Assembly (NCBI RefSeq): GCF_003208055.1
Contig: NZ_QJUE01000006.1
Location: 62,001 to 126,000, forward strand
DNA from: Prochlorococcus marinus XMU1408
GTDB taxonomy: Bacteria > Cyanobacteriota > Cyanobacteriia > PCC-6307 > Cyanobiaceae
Length of the DNA stretch: 64,000 nucleotides
Direction: 5' to 3'
A model generated the notes under the pieces. It worked only from the letters and a program-made list of their open reading frames with translations. It did not search any database and was not told where the DNA came from. A program made the position numbers and the translations under genes. Below, piece by piece: positions 40,467 through 51,219 of the stretch (position 1 is the first letter of the stretch; each line of letters begins with the position of its first letter).

Positions 40467-41876
40467 CTACGCCAGACTTCCGAGGAGCCAAGAAGCTGTT
40501 TTCAAATAAATCAATACTCCTGCAACATCAGTAGCTGTAGTTATAAAAGGAGCTGACATTAACGCAGGGTCTAATCCCATGCGATCAAAAAGCAATGGTA
40601 ATGAGGCTCCAGCAGTTGCAGCCAAGGTTGTAATAGACATCAAACTTATACCCACAGCTGTTGCAACCAAAGGTCCCTCACCTTGCCACCAAGCAAAAGG
40701 TACAACAAATACAGCCATCAAAATACCTAGCAAACATCCTGCTAATGCTTCACGCGCAATTGCTCTGAATAGGCCAAGTCGTTGTATTCGTTGAGTACTC
40801 AAACCTCGAATAACAACCGTTGAGCTTTGTGCCCCGACATTACCCCCTGCACCAATAAGTAATGGGATAAAAGCAGCCAACAAAACTACTTGTTTTAGAA
40901 CCTCATCATTCCTTGCGATCACTTGAGTTGTTAATCCATTAGCCAAAACCAAAACAGCAAGCCATACAATGCGACGTCTAGCTACGACAAATAAATTACT
41001 TTGAAAATAATCATCCTCGTCTCCTGCTTGAACTGCACCAGCTGCATAAATATCCCTTGTAGCCTCTTGCTCAATAACATCTATAACATCATCCACAGTA
41101 ACAATACCCACTAGTCTTTTTTCAAGGTCGACTACTGGTAGAGCTAAAAAATCATATCTTTGAATTGCTCTTGCAACCTCTTCTTGATCAGTATCTGTTC
41201 GGACATTTACAACCTCTCTTGTCATAACCTCTCCAATTAGAGATTCAGGATCAGCCACCACTAAGTCCCTCAAAGACAAAATTCCGGTTAGATGCCTTTC
41301 TTTATCAGTTACATAAAGGCTATAAATAGTTTCGGAAAACTTGGCTCTTTGTCGGACTAATTTCAATGCTTGAGAGACGCTAAGAAATTCTTTAAGATCT
41401 ATAAATTCCGTGGTCATCAATCTGCCAGCTGTTTCAGATTCATACCCCAACAGTTGAGCAGTTACGCGTCTTTCTTCAGGACTTAGTTCTGAAAGCAAAC
41501 GCCTAACTACTTTTGCAGGCAACTCATCAAAAAGACGGACACGATCATCAGGAGACATCTCCTCCACCAAGTCGAGTACTTCATTTGATCTAAGGCGATC
41601 TAAAAGATTTTGTTGAACTAATGGATCTAAATATTCATAAACCTCAATCGCTTCATTTTTATTTAGCAGCCTAAACGCTAAAGCTTGCAAAATCATAGGC
41701 AAAGTACCAATAGCTTGAGCTATATCGACTGGCTGAACAGGGGTGAGCAGTGATTTAACACCGTCATAATTCCCTGCAGAAAGCATTGCTTCTAATTGCT
41801 GAGCAACTGCCTCAGCAACTAAACTGCCATTTGCTAAAGATTGAGTATCACTAGATGCCCCTAATTTTTCTTCCAT
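40467..41876 (-). CDS. mgtE: Magnesium transporter MgtE
   Basis: A 469-aa magnesium channel. The cytoplasmic N domain (about 30-140) has the typical LLNKNEAIEVYEYLDPLVQQNLLDRL helical repeats. The paired CBS domains (about 145-270) include MTTEFIDLK and FLALPVVDLEKRLVGIVTVDDVIDVIE. Five membrane segments follow (about 300-465), with GAGGNVGAQSSTVVIRGL as the pore signature and a late Asp-containing segment. The N and CBS domains sense Mg2+ and close the pore. The identification is secure. Confidence 0.95.
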   Translation of the reverse strand: MEEKLGASSDTQSLANGSLVAEAVAQQLEAMLSAGNYDGVKSLLTPVQPVDIAQAIGTLPMILQALAFRLLNKNEAIEVYEYLDPLVQQNLLDRLRSNEVLDLVEEMSPDDRVRLFDELPAKVVRRLLSELSPEERRVTAQLLGYESETAGRLMTTEFIDLKEFLSVSQALKLVRQRAKFSETIYSLYVTDKERHLTGILSLRDLVVADPESLIGEVMTREVVNVRTDTDQEEVARAIQRYDFLALPVVDLEKRLVGIVTVDDVIDVIEQEATRDIYAAGAVQAGDEDDYFQSNLFVVARRRIVWLAVLVLANGLTTQVIARNDEVLKQVVLLAAFIPLLIGAGGNVGAQSSTVVIRGLSTQRIQRLGLFRAIAREALAGCLLGILMAVFVVPFAWWQGEGPLVATAVGISLMSITTLAATAGASLPLLFDRMGLDPALMSAPFITTATDVAGVLIYLKTASWLLGSLA

Positions 41877-41940
41877 TTTCGGAGCAGCAAGCCTTTATTA
41901 TTTTATGACTAACATCCATTTTTGTTACCCCCCCATATCC

Positions 41941-42417
41941 ATGTCCGTAAATATCAGCAAAGTTGAAGTCTTCACTTTCGAAAATCAAAAAATAACTCTT
42001 GATCATTTCAAAGGAAAGGTCTTATTGATTGTCAATGTAGCCAGCAAGTGCGGATTTACTAAGCAATACAAAGCTCTTCAAAATCTTCAAGACACTTATG
42101 AATCACAAGGCTTCCGTGTTTTAGGCTTTCCTTGCAATGACTTTGGGAACCAAGAACCAGGCGAATTAGAAGAAATAAAAGAATTCTGTTCAGTATCTTT
42201 TGGAGCAAGTTTTCAACTTTTCCAAAAAATTCATGCAAAAGGTAATACAACAGAACCATTTTCAACACTGAATAAAGTCAGTCCTGCTGGTGACGTTGAG
42301 TGGAACTTTGAGAAATTTCTAATTGATAGAAAAGGAGACGCTGTAGCAAGATTTAAAAGTTCAATAGAGCCAGAAAGTATTGAAATTAAACAAGAAATAG
42401 AAAGGTTACTCAACTAA
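41941..42417 (+). CDS. Glutathione peroxidase family protein (cysteine type)
   Basis: A 158-aa thioredoxin-fold peroxidase. The peroxidatic residue is cysteine, not selenocysteine, in NVASKCGFTKQY (about 37), with FPCNDFGNQEPG (about 65-76) and the WNFEKFL tryptophan-asparagine motif near 123. Cyanobacterial members usually use NADPH or thioredoxin to reduce lipid peroxides. The frame opens at 41905, but MSVNISKVEVF at 41941 is the likelier start. Its stop overlaps that of the convergent crcB gene. Confidence 0.92.
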   Translation: MSVNISKVEVFTFENQKITLDHFKGKVLLIVNVASKCGFTKQYKALQNLQDTYESQGFRVLGFPCNDFGNQEPGELEEIKEFCSVSFGASFQLFQKIHAKGNTTEPFSTLNKVSPAGDVEWNFEKFLIDRKGDAVARFKSSIEPESIEIKQEIERLLN

Positions 42418-42758
42418 TTTATTATTTTCTTGGCAAGAAAATGTCCTATTGCAACACTAAATAGTCCAAATATCACAATTAATATTGAATTAAAAAAAAA
42501 TAGTTTATAAAAACCTTGATTTATTAATTGAACTAATTTTAAAGACCATCCACTAAAAGTAGTTAAAGATCCACAAAATCCAAATCCAAAAATTAATTTA
42601 TATCTCTTTGCAATAGGTAATGAATTAATAAACCCTAATAGGAAACATCCAATTATATTTACTATAAGAATATTATCTATTTGCCATCGTATTATTGCAG
42701 AAGGCACAGCACCAATCGAAATCAAAAAGAAACTATTTTTTTTTAAAAGTTCAATCAT
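42414..42758 (-). CDS. crcB: Fluoride channel subunit CrcB (second of a pair)
   Basis: A 114-aa four-pass membrane protein of the Fluc/CrcB family. The first segment carries the ISIGAVPSAIIRW motif. The central pore motif is GFCGSLTTFSGWS (about 78-90), and CFLLGFINSLP is also typical. The gene abuts the other crcB with no spacer (42758/42759), a tandem arrangement that in other bacteria gives a heterodimeric Fluc channel that exports toxic fluoride. It converges with the glutathione peroxidase gene, the two stop codons overlapping. Confidence 0.9.
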   Translation of the reverse strand: MIELLKKNSFFLISIGAVPSAIIRWQIDNILIVNIIGCFLLGFINSLPIAKRYKLIFGFGFCGSLTTFSGWSLKLVQLINQGFYKLFFFNSILIVIFGLFSVAIGHFLAKKIIN

Positions 42759-43115
42759 TTATTGTTTCCCTAATAATAATCCAAATACCAAACCAGCCAT
42801 TCCCATGGTCAGGGAAATAATAAATATATTGAATGATCTATTAAATTTGGATTGTGTAAAAAGCTCAAAGAGATCATAAATGAACGTAGAAAAAGTGCTT
42901 AAGCTTCCAATAAAACCGATTGAAAAAAATAAGCCAAATTGATAATAATCCGTTGCAAAGCTAATATCTGGTAAAATCGAGAAAAACAACCCAAGCAAAA
43001 ACGAAGAAAAAATATTAATTAATAAAATTATTAAATCTTTTTTTAATTGTATTTTTTCAAGTTTTCTATAAATTAAAAACCTCAAATTAGCTCCTAAAAT
43101 AGCACCAATTGACAC
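42759..43115 (-). CDS. crcB: Fluoride channel subunit CrcB (first of a pair)
   Basis: A Fluc/CrcB membrane protein of at least 118 aa. IGAILGANLRFLIYRKL is the N-terminal motif and GFIGSLSTFSTFIYDLFEL the pore motif (about 70-88). The only conventional start is a GTG at 43115, which would begin inside the expected first membrane helix. The frame stays open upstream and encodes hydrophobic residues (IENLLDIILV, from an ATT at 43142). The true start may therefore be non-canonical and lie further upstream. No ATG or TTG is available in that stretch. Confidence 0.87.
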   Translation of the reverse strand: MSIGAILGANLRFLIYRKLEKIQLKKDLIILLINIFSSFLLGLFFSILPDISFATDYYQFGLFFSIGFIGSLSTFSTFIYDLFELFTQSKFNRSFNIFIISLTMGMAGLVFGLLLGKQ

Positions 43116-43146
43116 TAATATTATGTCTAGTAAATTTTCAATTAAT

Positions 43147-43475
43147 CTAAATATTAACCCATCCTCTCTTATAAAATAATTGACAAAAATTTTGAGTTAT
43201 TACACTAACTAATAACCATTTACCATTTTCTTTGCCATCCCAAACTTTCAGAATATTTACAGGGGTTCCAGGTTTGACACTTGTTAAAATAGATGAATTA
43301 TAAGAGGCTGAAGAAAGTAAGTTAAATTCTCTTAAAGAAATTAATGGCGATCCCAAGTTGTTTTCACTTTGCTGAATGATTGATTTTTGAGCACCTCCAG
43401 CAGGCAATGTAGTTGGAACTACCAAAGAAATCCCTAAAAGCCAGGTCCAAACAATAAAAGTACTAATTAAATTCA

Positions 43476-43476
<1 letters not shown>
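43147..43476 (-). CDS. Secreted SH3-domain-like protein
   Basis: A 109-aa protein with an N-terminal signal peptide or anchor (about 5-25, ending LPAGGAQ) and a C-terminal bacterial SH3-like stretch (NLLSSASYNSSILTSVKPGTPVNILKVW...KWLLVSV...KRGWVNI). Such domains bind peptidoglycan or peptides in the periplasm. The ATG overlaps the final base of the gyrB stop, so it is probably translated from the gyrB transcript. No specific function can be given. Confidence 0.8.
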
Positions 43477-45485
<2,009 letters not shown>

Positions 45486-45615
45486 TTAGTCGAAACCGTT
45501 CCTGAAATTTCAATTTAACATTGGTATAAAAGAAAGTCTTAGGAAAATTTCAAAACCAAATCAAAAAAATTAATTGTCATGCAATTACTGCTAATAAACC
45601 TTCTGAAAGCGAATT

Positions 45616-46515
45616 ATGCAACCCAATAAGCCTCTTGTAATAGCTCTTATGGGTCCAACTGCAAGTGGAAAAACGGAACTTGGAATTGAGATCGCTGACA
45701 AAATCAATACTGAAATTCACAATGTTGATTCTCGACAGGTATATATCGATATGAATATTGGTACTGCAAAACCAACTCTAGAACAACAAAAACAAGTTCA
45801 TCATTTTTTGATTGATTTGTGCTTACCTTCAAAACCAATCAATATCCATGATTTTCAACTGATCGCAAGTACTTCAATTAAGAAAGAATTAAAAAAACGA
45901 AAAATAATATTACTTGTTGGGGGAAGTGGACTGTACCTTCAAGCTTTGGTTAGAGGACTTACGCCCCCACCCGTATCACCTCAAAAATTCTTAAGAGATC
46001 AACTTATCAAAATGGAAAAGAACGAAAGACATAATTTATTAAAAACTTGCGATCCTAATGCTGCAAAAAAAATACATCCAGCAGACTCGACTAGAACAAT
46101 ACGTGCTTTAGAGGTTTTTTATGCAACAGGAAAGATGTTTTCTCAACAAAAAAACTTTACGGCTCCTCCTTGGAGCGTTTTGGAACTTGGATTGAACCCA
46201 GGCAATTTAATCTCAAGAATCAAGCATAGAACTGAGAAAATGTATAAAAATGGGTTAATTGAAGAAACAGAAAATTTGATTAATAAATATGGAAATGATT
46301 TACAGTTACTTAAAACTATTGGATATGGTGAAGCAACGTCTATTATTAATGGAAAGATTAATTCTGAGGAGGCTTTAGAAATAACTATCAAAAGAACATG
46401 CCAATTTGCCAAAAGACAAAAGACTTGGTTTAGAAATAAGCATAATTCTAAATGGTTAAATTATGAGAACGCACTATCGGAAGCTTTATCTTGCATATAT
46501 GAGGTTCTAGGTTGA
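45616..46515 (+). CDS. miaA: tRNA dimethylallyltransferase MiaA
   Basis: A 299-aa enzyme that prenylates adenosine-37 of tRNAs reading U-starting codons. The P-loop is [13 protein letters not shown] (about 12-24), then [16 protein letters not shown] (about 38-53), and [14 protein letters not shown] near 98. [10 protein letters not shown] (about 235) and the [15 protein letters not shown] motif near the C-terminus are also diagnostic. It precedes infC by 59 bases on the same strand, so two translation genes lie together. Confidence 0.96.
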   Translation: MQPNKPLVIALMGPTASGKTELGIEIADKINTEIHNVDSRQVYIDMNIGTAKPTLEQQKQVHHFLIDLCLPSKPINIHDFQLIASTSIKKELKKRKIILLVGGSGLYLQALVRGLTPPPVSPQKFLRDQLIKMEKNERHNLLKTCDPNAAKKIHPADSTRTIRALEVFYATGKMFSQQKNFTAPPWSVLELGLNPGNLISRIKHRTEKMYKNGLIEETENLINKYGNDLQLLKTIGYGEATSIINGKINSEEALEITIKRTCQFAKRQKTWFRNKHNSKWLNYENALSEALSCIYEVLG

Positions 46516-46574
46516 TTACTTCAGATATGCTTAGAATTAACCCAAAAGTTACTTTCCACATAAATTATCACTGA

Positions 46575-47183
46575 ATGCCACCACGTCCCCGTTTTGATCG
46601 TCGCGCTCCAGAAAGAGAGCTGCCCAACATTAATGAAAGAATCAACTATGCCAGCTTGAGAGTTGTTGATTCAGATGGCACTCAGCTTGGTGTCATAAGT
46701 AGAGAAGAAGCTCTTGAAGTTGCCAAAGACAGGGAGCTAGATCTTGTTTTAGTAAGCGAAAAGGCCACTCCGCCAGTATGTCGAATAATGAATTATGGAA
46801 AATTTAAATTTGAACAAGAAAAAAAAGCTAAGGAAGCCAAGAAAAAATCTCATCAAACTGAGGTTAAAGAAGTAAAAATGAGATATAAAATTGATCAACA
46901 CGATTATCAAGTAAGGATTAGCCAAGCGACTCGCTTCCTAAAAGCTGGAGATAAAGTGAAGTGCACCGTTATTTTTAGAGGTCGTGAAATTCAACATACT
47001 GCTCTTGCTGAAACTCTTTTGAAAAGAATGGCAAAAGATCTAGAAGAAAAATCAGAAGTTCAGCAATCCCCAAAAAGAGAGGGAAGAAATATGATTATGT
47101 TTTTAACTCCTCGTAAAACTCCTTTAATAAAAAAAGAAGCAGATTCAACTGAACCTAAAAAAGCGTTGAGAACAATCGATTAA
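46575..47183 (+). CDS. infC: Translation initiation factor IF-3
   Basis: A 202-aa factor that keeps ribosomal subunits apart and checks start codons. The N-domain has [23 protein letters not shown] (about 18-40) and [17 protein letters not shown]. The C-domain has [42 protein letters not shown]. The start is ATG, not the rare AUU that autoregulates E. coli infC. The lysine/glutamate-rich linker (about 85-98) and a charged 20-residue tail are visible. Confidence 0.97.
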   Translation: MPPRPRFDRRAPERELPNINERINYASLRVVDSDGTQLGVISREEALEVAKDRELDLVLVSEKATPPVCRIMNYGKFKFEQEKKAKEAKKKSHQTEVKEVKMRYKIDQHDYQVRISQATRFLKAGDKVKCTVIFRGREIQHTALAETLLKRMAKDLEEKSEVQQSPKREGRNMIMFLTPRKTPLIKKEADSTEPKKALRTID

Positions 47184-47195
47184 ATTAAACAAAGT

Positions 47196-47222
47196 TGACA
47201 ATGGACAAAGATTTAATTGTCA
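47196..47222. promoter_or_regulatory. Inverted repeat upstream of the GntR-type regulator (possible operator)
   Basis: TGACAAT (47196-47202) and ATTGTCA (47216-47222) form a perfect 7-bp inverted repeat with a 13-base centre, in the 90-base gap between infC and the regulator gene. GntR-family proteins often bind such symmetric sites near their own promoter. It could equally be a weak hairpin ending the infC transcript. Confidence 0.3.
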
Positions 47223-47273
47223 CTAGCCATTCTATTTATTAATGTAGCCTCATAAAGCCTGGCCTAATAGAGC

Positions 47274-48263
47274 GTGCGATTCCATATTCAACAAGATAGT
47301 GAAATACCTGCATCTAGTCAGCTATACAACCAGATTTGTTTTGCTATTGCGGCTAGGCACTATCCTCCTGGTCATAGGTTGCCTAGTACCAGACAATTAG
47401 CTATGCAAACTGGATTACATCGAAACACAATAAGTAAAGTTTATAGGCAACTTGAAACTGATGGGGTAGTAGAAGCTATTGCGGGATCAGGAATTTATGT
47501 TCGAGATCAACAAAAGCAAAAAGATTTAAGAAGTGGATCTCCCTCTTTGCGAAAAAAAATCATTAAAGATGTAGACCTTGAAGTTCGCAAAAGTATTGAT
47601 GAACTTTTAAATTCAGGATGCACATTACAGCAAACTAGAGAATTATTCACACGTGAAATTGACTGGAGACTAAGGTGTGGTGCTCGTTTATTAGTTAGTA
47701 CTCCAAGAGAAGATATTGGAGCATCATTATTGATAGCTGAAGAGTTGGCGCCTCATCTAGACGTTCCTGTTGAAGTTGTGCCTATGGAAGAACTAGAAAG
47801 TGTTTTAGAAAATTCAAGTCAAGGCACTGTTGTTACGAGTAGATATTTCTTACAACCTCTAGAAGAATTAGCCAGGCGTCATGAAGTCAGGGCAGTAGCG
47901 GTAGATTTAAGTGATTTCCAAAAAGAGTTAACTATTTTAAAAAAGCTTCGTTCAGGAAGTTGTGTAGGAATTGTCAGTATAAGCCCAGGGATACTAAGGG
48001 CAGCAGAGGTAATATTACATAGTATGCGAGGTAATGAAATTCTTTTGATGACCGCAAATCCTGATGTGGGAAGCAGATTAATTACATTGCTAAGAACAGC
48101 AAGTCATGTCATTTGTGATAATCCTAGTCTGCCTGTGATTGAGCATACTTTGAGGCAAAATAGATCTCAATTAATGAGAATGCCCCAAATTCATTGCGCA
48201 CAAAAGTATCTAAGTGACTCTACAATTGAAGAGTTGAGTAAAGAGATTGGCCTTCAAGAATAA
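47274..48263 (+). CDS. GntR-family transcriptional regulator
   Basis: A 329-aa regulator. Residues about 1-75 form the GntR winged helix (SQLYNQICFAIAARHYPPGHRLPSTRQLAMQTGLHRNTISKVYRQLETDGVVEAIAGSGIYV). The remaining 250 residues are alpha/beta and not the FadR, HutC or full-length aminotransferase (MocR) type, so the effector is unclear. The start is GTG at 47274; no upstream ATG preserves the HTH. It is 18 bases upstream of cysE, and probably shares its transcript. A role linked to sulfur or amino acid supply is possible but only by position. Confidence 0.87.
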   Translation: MRFHIQQDSEIPASSQLYNQICFAIAARHYPPGHRLPSTRQLAMQTGLHRNTISKVYRQLETDGVVEAIAGSGIYVRDQQKQKDLRSGSPSLRKKIIKDVDLEVRKSIDELLNSGCTLQQTRELFTREIDWRLRCGARLLVSTPREDIGASLLIAEELAPHLDVPVEVVPMEELESVLENSSQGTVVTSRYFLQPLEELARRHEVRAVAVDLSDFQKELTILKKLRSGSCVGIVSISPGILRAAEVILHSMRGNEILLMTANPDVGSRLITLLRTASHVICDNPSLPVIEHTLRQNRSQLMRMPQIHCAQKYLSDSTIEELSKEIGLQE

Positions 48264-48281
48264 ATATTGCATTAGGAATCA

Positions 48282-49034
48282 ATGTTTCGATCACTAAGAT
48301 CTGATTTCTCAATAATCAAAGAAAGAGATCCAGCTGCTAGGAACGTTTGGGAAATTATTTTTTGTTATCCAGGCTTTCAAGCTTTGGCTATTCATAGACT
48401 TAGCCACAAACTTTGGAAATATAAGCTTCCACTTTTGCCAAGGTTACTGAGTCACATAACAAGATTTTTAACAGGTGTAGAGATTCATCCTGGTGCAAAG
48501 ATTGGTAGAGGTGTTTTTATCGATCATGGGATGGGAGTAGTGATAGGAGAAACAAGTGAAATAGGAGATAGATGCTTGCTTTACCAAGGTGTAACTTTAG
48601 GAGGCACTGGAAAAGAAAGTGGAAAAAGACACCCTACCCTTGAATCAAATGTCGTTGTAGGTGCTGGAGCGAAAGTACTGGGGGGTATTCGTGTAGGAAC
48701 TAACACAAGAATTGGAGCAGGATCAGTTGTTGTTAAACATGTAGAAGCAAACAGTACAGTTGTTGGGATCCCAGGAAGAGTAGTTCACCAAAGTGGAGAA
48801 AAAATCAATCCCCTAGCACATTCTGCTTTGCCAGATACAGAAGCCAATGTTCTTCGTAATCTTATGGAAAGAATTGATCAATTAGAAAGTGATATTTTAG
48901 GCTTGCAAGATCTAGTCATTAAGATACAGACGAAACGAAAAAAAGAAGATATTATATTTGGTGAATCACAGAGTCTAAGAGATAAAGAAATTATTGAATT
49001 TATAGGAGATGAAATAAACGAAACAAATAGTTAA
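48282..49034 (+). CDS. cysE: Serine O-acetyltransferase
   Basis: A 250-aa enzyme making O-acetylserine for cysteine synthesis. The N-terminal helical domain (about 1-65) includes [26 protein letters not shown]. The left-handed beta-helix has [46 protein letters not shown] (about 66-111), with the catalytic Asp-His pair in IDHGMG. About 70 additional C-terminal residues, charged and possibly coiled, extend beyond the usual CysE core. It follows the GntR-type regulator by 18 bases. Confidence 0.96.
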   Translation: MFRSLRSDFSIIKERDPAARNVWEIIFCYPGFQALAIHRLSHKLWKYKLPLLPRLLSHITRFLTGVEIHPGAKIGRGVFIDHGMGVVIGETSEIGDRCLLYQGVTLGGTGKESGKRHPTLESNVVVGAGAKVLGGIRVGTNTRIGAGSVVVKHVEANSTVVGIPGRVVHQSGEKINPLAHSALPDTEANVLRNLMERIDQLESDILGLQDLVIKIQTKRKKEDIIFGESQSLRDKEIIEFIGDEINETNS

Positions 49035-49046
49035 GTTATAACTTTT

Positions 49047-49078
49047 AAAGACTATTTACAGCAAAAAAGGTAGTCTTT
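49047..49078. terminator. Inverted repeat at the cysE / ABC permease convergent junction
   Basis: AAAGACTA (49047-49054) and TAGTCTTT (49071-49078) form an 8-bp stem around a 16-base loop, after the cysE stop and across the end of the permease gene. It is followed by a short T run on the plus strand. A modest candidate for a terminator serving one or both genes. Confidence 0.4.
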
Positions 49079-49835
49079 TACTCTCCAAATCAAGCAATCT
49101 AAAAGTAATAAAAAGACCGACAAAATTAAAACTTAAAATTAAAATTGAATTCTGGTAGTTAATTGAACCATTAATAATACTTAGCCTTAAAGGATCTAAA
49201 ATCTGATAAATAAAATTTAAATTTGTAATCCAAGATAAAGAACCTAAACTTTCTTTTGTATACAAAATTGGAGAAGTCAGAAAAACCAACTGAAGAACAA
49301 TAGGAACTAATTGAGCGATATCAGTAAAACGAACACTAATAAGGCAAACAATTACAGGGAACCAGTATATGAAAATTAAAAAATTAAAAAATGGTATCCA
49401 TGAATAAATTAATAGATTACTTATTAATGATAATTTGAAGAAAAGAAATACCAAAAAAACTAATATAAATGACTGAATGAAAGTTTGTACTTGAAAAGAC
49501 CATTCCTCTAAAGTATAAAAAATAGGCTTAAGATTCATATTCTTTATATTTGATGAATTATGTACAAATAAATTAGGTGAATTAGAAATTGATGAACTAA
49601 TTGTATTCCATATAACTAAGCCAAATCCTAGGTATATAAAGTAAGAACTAAAATTATCTACTGAAAAAACAGTACCATAAACAACTCCTAAAGTTCCTAT
49701 GGATAATAAATTAGATAAACCTAACCAAAAGCTACCAAGGGTAGTTCTAGCAAACCTTGCTCTAGACCTAGAGGTGGCTGTATACCACCAAGCCTTTCTA
49801 GTCTTAAAGGCAAATTTAAAATTATCCAATAACAT
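49056..49835 (-). CDS. ABC-2 type polysaccharide export permease (Wzm/KpsM-like)
   Basis: A membrane protein of about 259 aa with six hydrophobic segments and a short cytoplasmic N-terminus. The features RFARTTLGSFWLGLSNLL (about 26-43) and the late NLNFIYQILDPLRLSIING (near 215) match ABC-2 exporters for O-antigen or capsule. The frame opens at 49853 (MIIIVK); the second ATG at 49835 is equally likely and gives a 14-base overlap with the ATPase gene. The pair should export a lipid-linked or other complex glycan; the glycan itself is unknown. Confidence 0.88.
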   Translation of the reverse strand: MLLDNFKFAFKTRKAWWYTATSRSRARFARTTLGSFWLGLSNLLSIGTLGVVYGTVFSVDNFSSYFIYLGFGLVIWNTISSSISNSPNLFVHNSSNIKNMNLKPIFYTLEEWSFQVQTFIQSFILVFLVFLFFKLSLISNLLIYSWIPFFNFLIFIYWFPVIVCLISVRFTDIAQLVPIVLQLVFLTSPILYTKESLGSLSWITNLNFIYQILDPLRLSIINGSINYQNSILILSFNFVGLFITFRLLDLESKRLPFLL

Positions 49836-51198
49836 TTTTACGATAATAATCATGTGTATGATAATAATTCAAAGCAGCATCTAAAGGACCATCATATGCA
49901 ATTGAACCATGACTAAAAACAATACCTCTATTACAAAACTGTTTTAAAAGTTCTTCAGAATGACTTGCTAAAAACAATGTTGCTGCTGATTCCATAAATT
50001 GTTTCATTCTTTCTTCAGCGCGATCACAAAAATCGGCATCACCAGTACCAAAACCTTCATCTATTGCTAAACAATCATGCGGACTGGAAGTCAGAATTGA
50101 AAAAATTAATCTTGCAGACATACCCTCACTATAGGTTTTAATTGGTAAAGAGATATATGATCCGAGTCCTGAAAATTCTATTATTTCATTTAAGAAAGTT
50201 TCAAAACCTTTTAAGGTATGGTTTTTCAATAAATAGTGTGCTTTACAAGCATCGATTCCTGAAAGTTCTGAACTAGTTAGAAAAGTCTTTTGCAGCATCG
50301 GATAAACATCTACTAGAATTTTTATTTTTCCACTAGTAGGTAAATATATGCCAGAAATAAGTCTTAGAAAACTACTTTTACCAGAGCCATTATGACCAAT
50401 CAATGCAACTCTCTCTCCTTTCATAATCTTTAAGTTAATATTATTTAAAGCAATAATATTAGTCCTATTCTTTGATTGATCTAAGGCCCCACCTGTAATA
50501 TTAATAACCTTCTTTGCAACTCTCTTTGTTAAAGATCTATTCTCTAAATAATAAATAGGAATAGAAAGAGAAACACCTTTAATTTCAATTGCCGACTTAG
50601 TAAGTATATTTAACGAATCATCAGATAAAGAACTTATAAAGTCTTTTACATTTTCGTAAGAAACCTTTTCATGCGTAATATTAGCAAGAAAATTAGATAC
50701 TCTAATAAATGATTTTCCCGAGAGCCAAGGAGTAATTGAATCAGGTTTATACAAATTAATCAAAGTAATACTTTTACTTATTTGTTTAGTGAATATTTCT
50801 GAAGCAGAAGTTTTATTTTGGATAATATTAATATCTTTTTCCTCTTGATTGATATCAATTGAATAAGGTTTATTTTTAACGTATAATAAGTTATAGACAA
50901 TATCAGAAATTTGATAGTCTTTATTATTAACCATATCAATCCAATAATTCAAACCATCAAAATCAGCTTTCCTATTAAATAAATTTAAATATATTTTATT
51001 GATCTTAAATTCAAGAGATTTTTCATGAGCAACATACTTTGTATATTCATCTTGCCTAGATAATTCATTAGATATCTCTCTTAATGTAATTGATTCATTA
51101 GATCGTGAGAGCCAATAATTGATTCCAGATGGATCTCCAGGTCTTCCAAAATATGCTATGTATAATTTTTGCAAATCATTGGTATCAACATTGATCAT
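49822..51198 (-). CDS. ABC exporter ATPase (Wzt/KpsT-like) with N-terminal DUF4214-like repeats
   Basis: A 458-aa fusion. Residues about 8-110 contain two copies of the DUF4214 pattern, LYIAYFGRPGDPSGINYW (12-29) and IYLNLFNRKADFDGLNYW (69-86). A linker of about 100 residues follows. The ATPase of polysaccharide exporters spans about 205-450, with Walker A GHNGSGKS (268-275), signature YSEGMSARL (356-364), Walker B CLAIDEGFG (376-384) and H-loop ASHS. DUF4214 is otherwise known mainly from secreted surface proteins, so its place on a cytoplasmic ATPase is unusual. The gene overlaps the permease and follows secA on the same strand. Confidence 0.88.
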   Translation of the reverse strand: MINVDTNDLQKLYIAYFGRPGDPSGINYWLSRSNESITLREISNELSRQDEYTKYVAHEKSLEFKINKIYLNLFNRKADFDGLNYWIDMVNNKDYQISDIVYNLLYVKNKPYSIDINQEEKDINIIQNKTSASEIFTKQISKSITLINLYKPDSITPWLSGKSFIRVSNFLANITHEKVSYENVKDFISSLSDDSLNILTKSAIEIKGVSLSIPIYYLENRSLTKRVAKKVINITGGALDQSKNRTNIIALNNINLKIMKGERVALIGHNGSGKSSFLRLISGIYLPTSGKIKILVDVYPMLQKTFLTSSELSGIDACKAHYLLKNHTLKGFETFLNEIIEFSGLGSYISLPIKTYSEGMSARLIFSILTSSPHDCLAIDEGFGTGDADFCDRAEERMKQFMESAATLFLASHSEELLKQFCNRGIVFSHGSIAYDGPLDAALNYYHTHDYYRKNVIG

Positions 51199-51219
51199 AA
51201 AAAAAATTAATTATTTAAT

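Noticed and set aside
43115-43142. Upstream extension of crcB from ATT as the annotated start
   Set aside because: Not used as the feature start because ATT initiation cannot be shown from sequence alone; reported as a finding instead.
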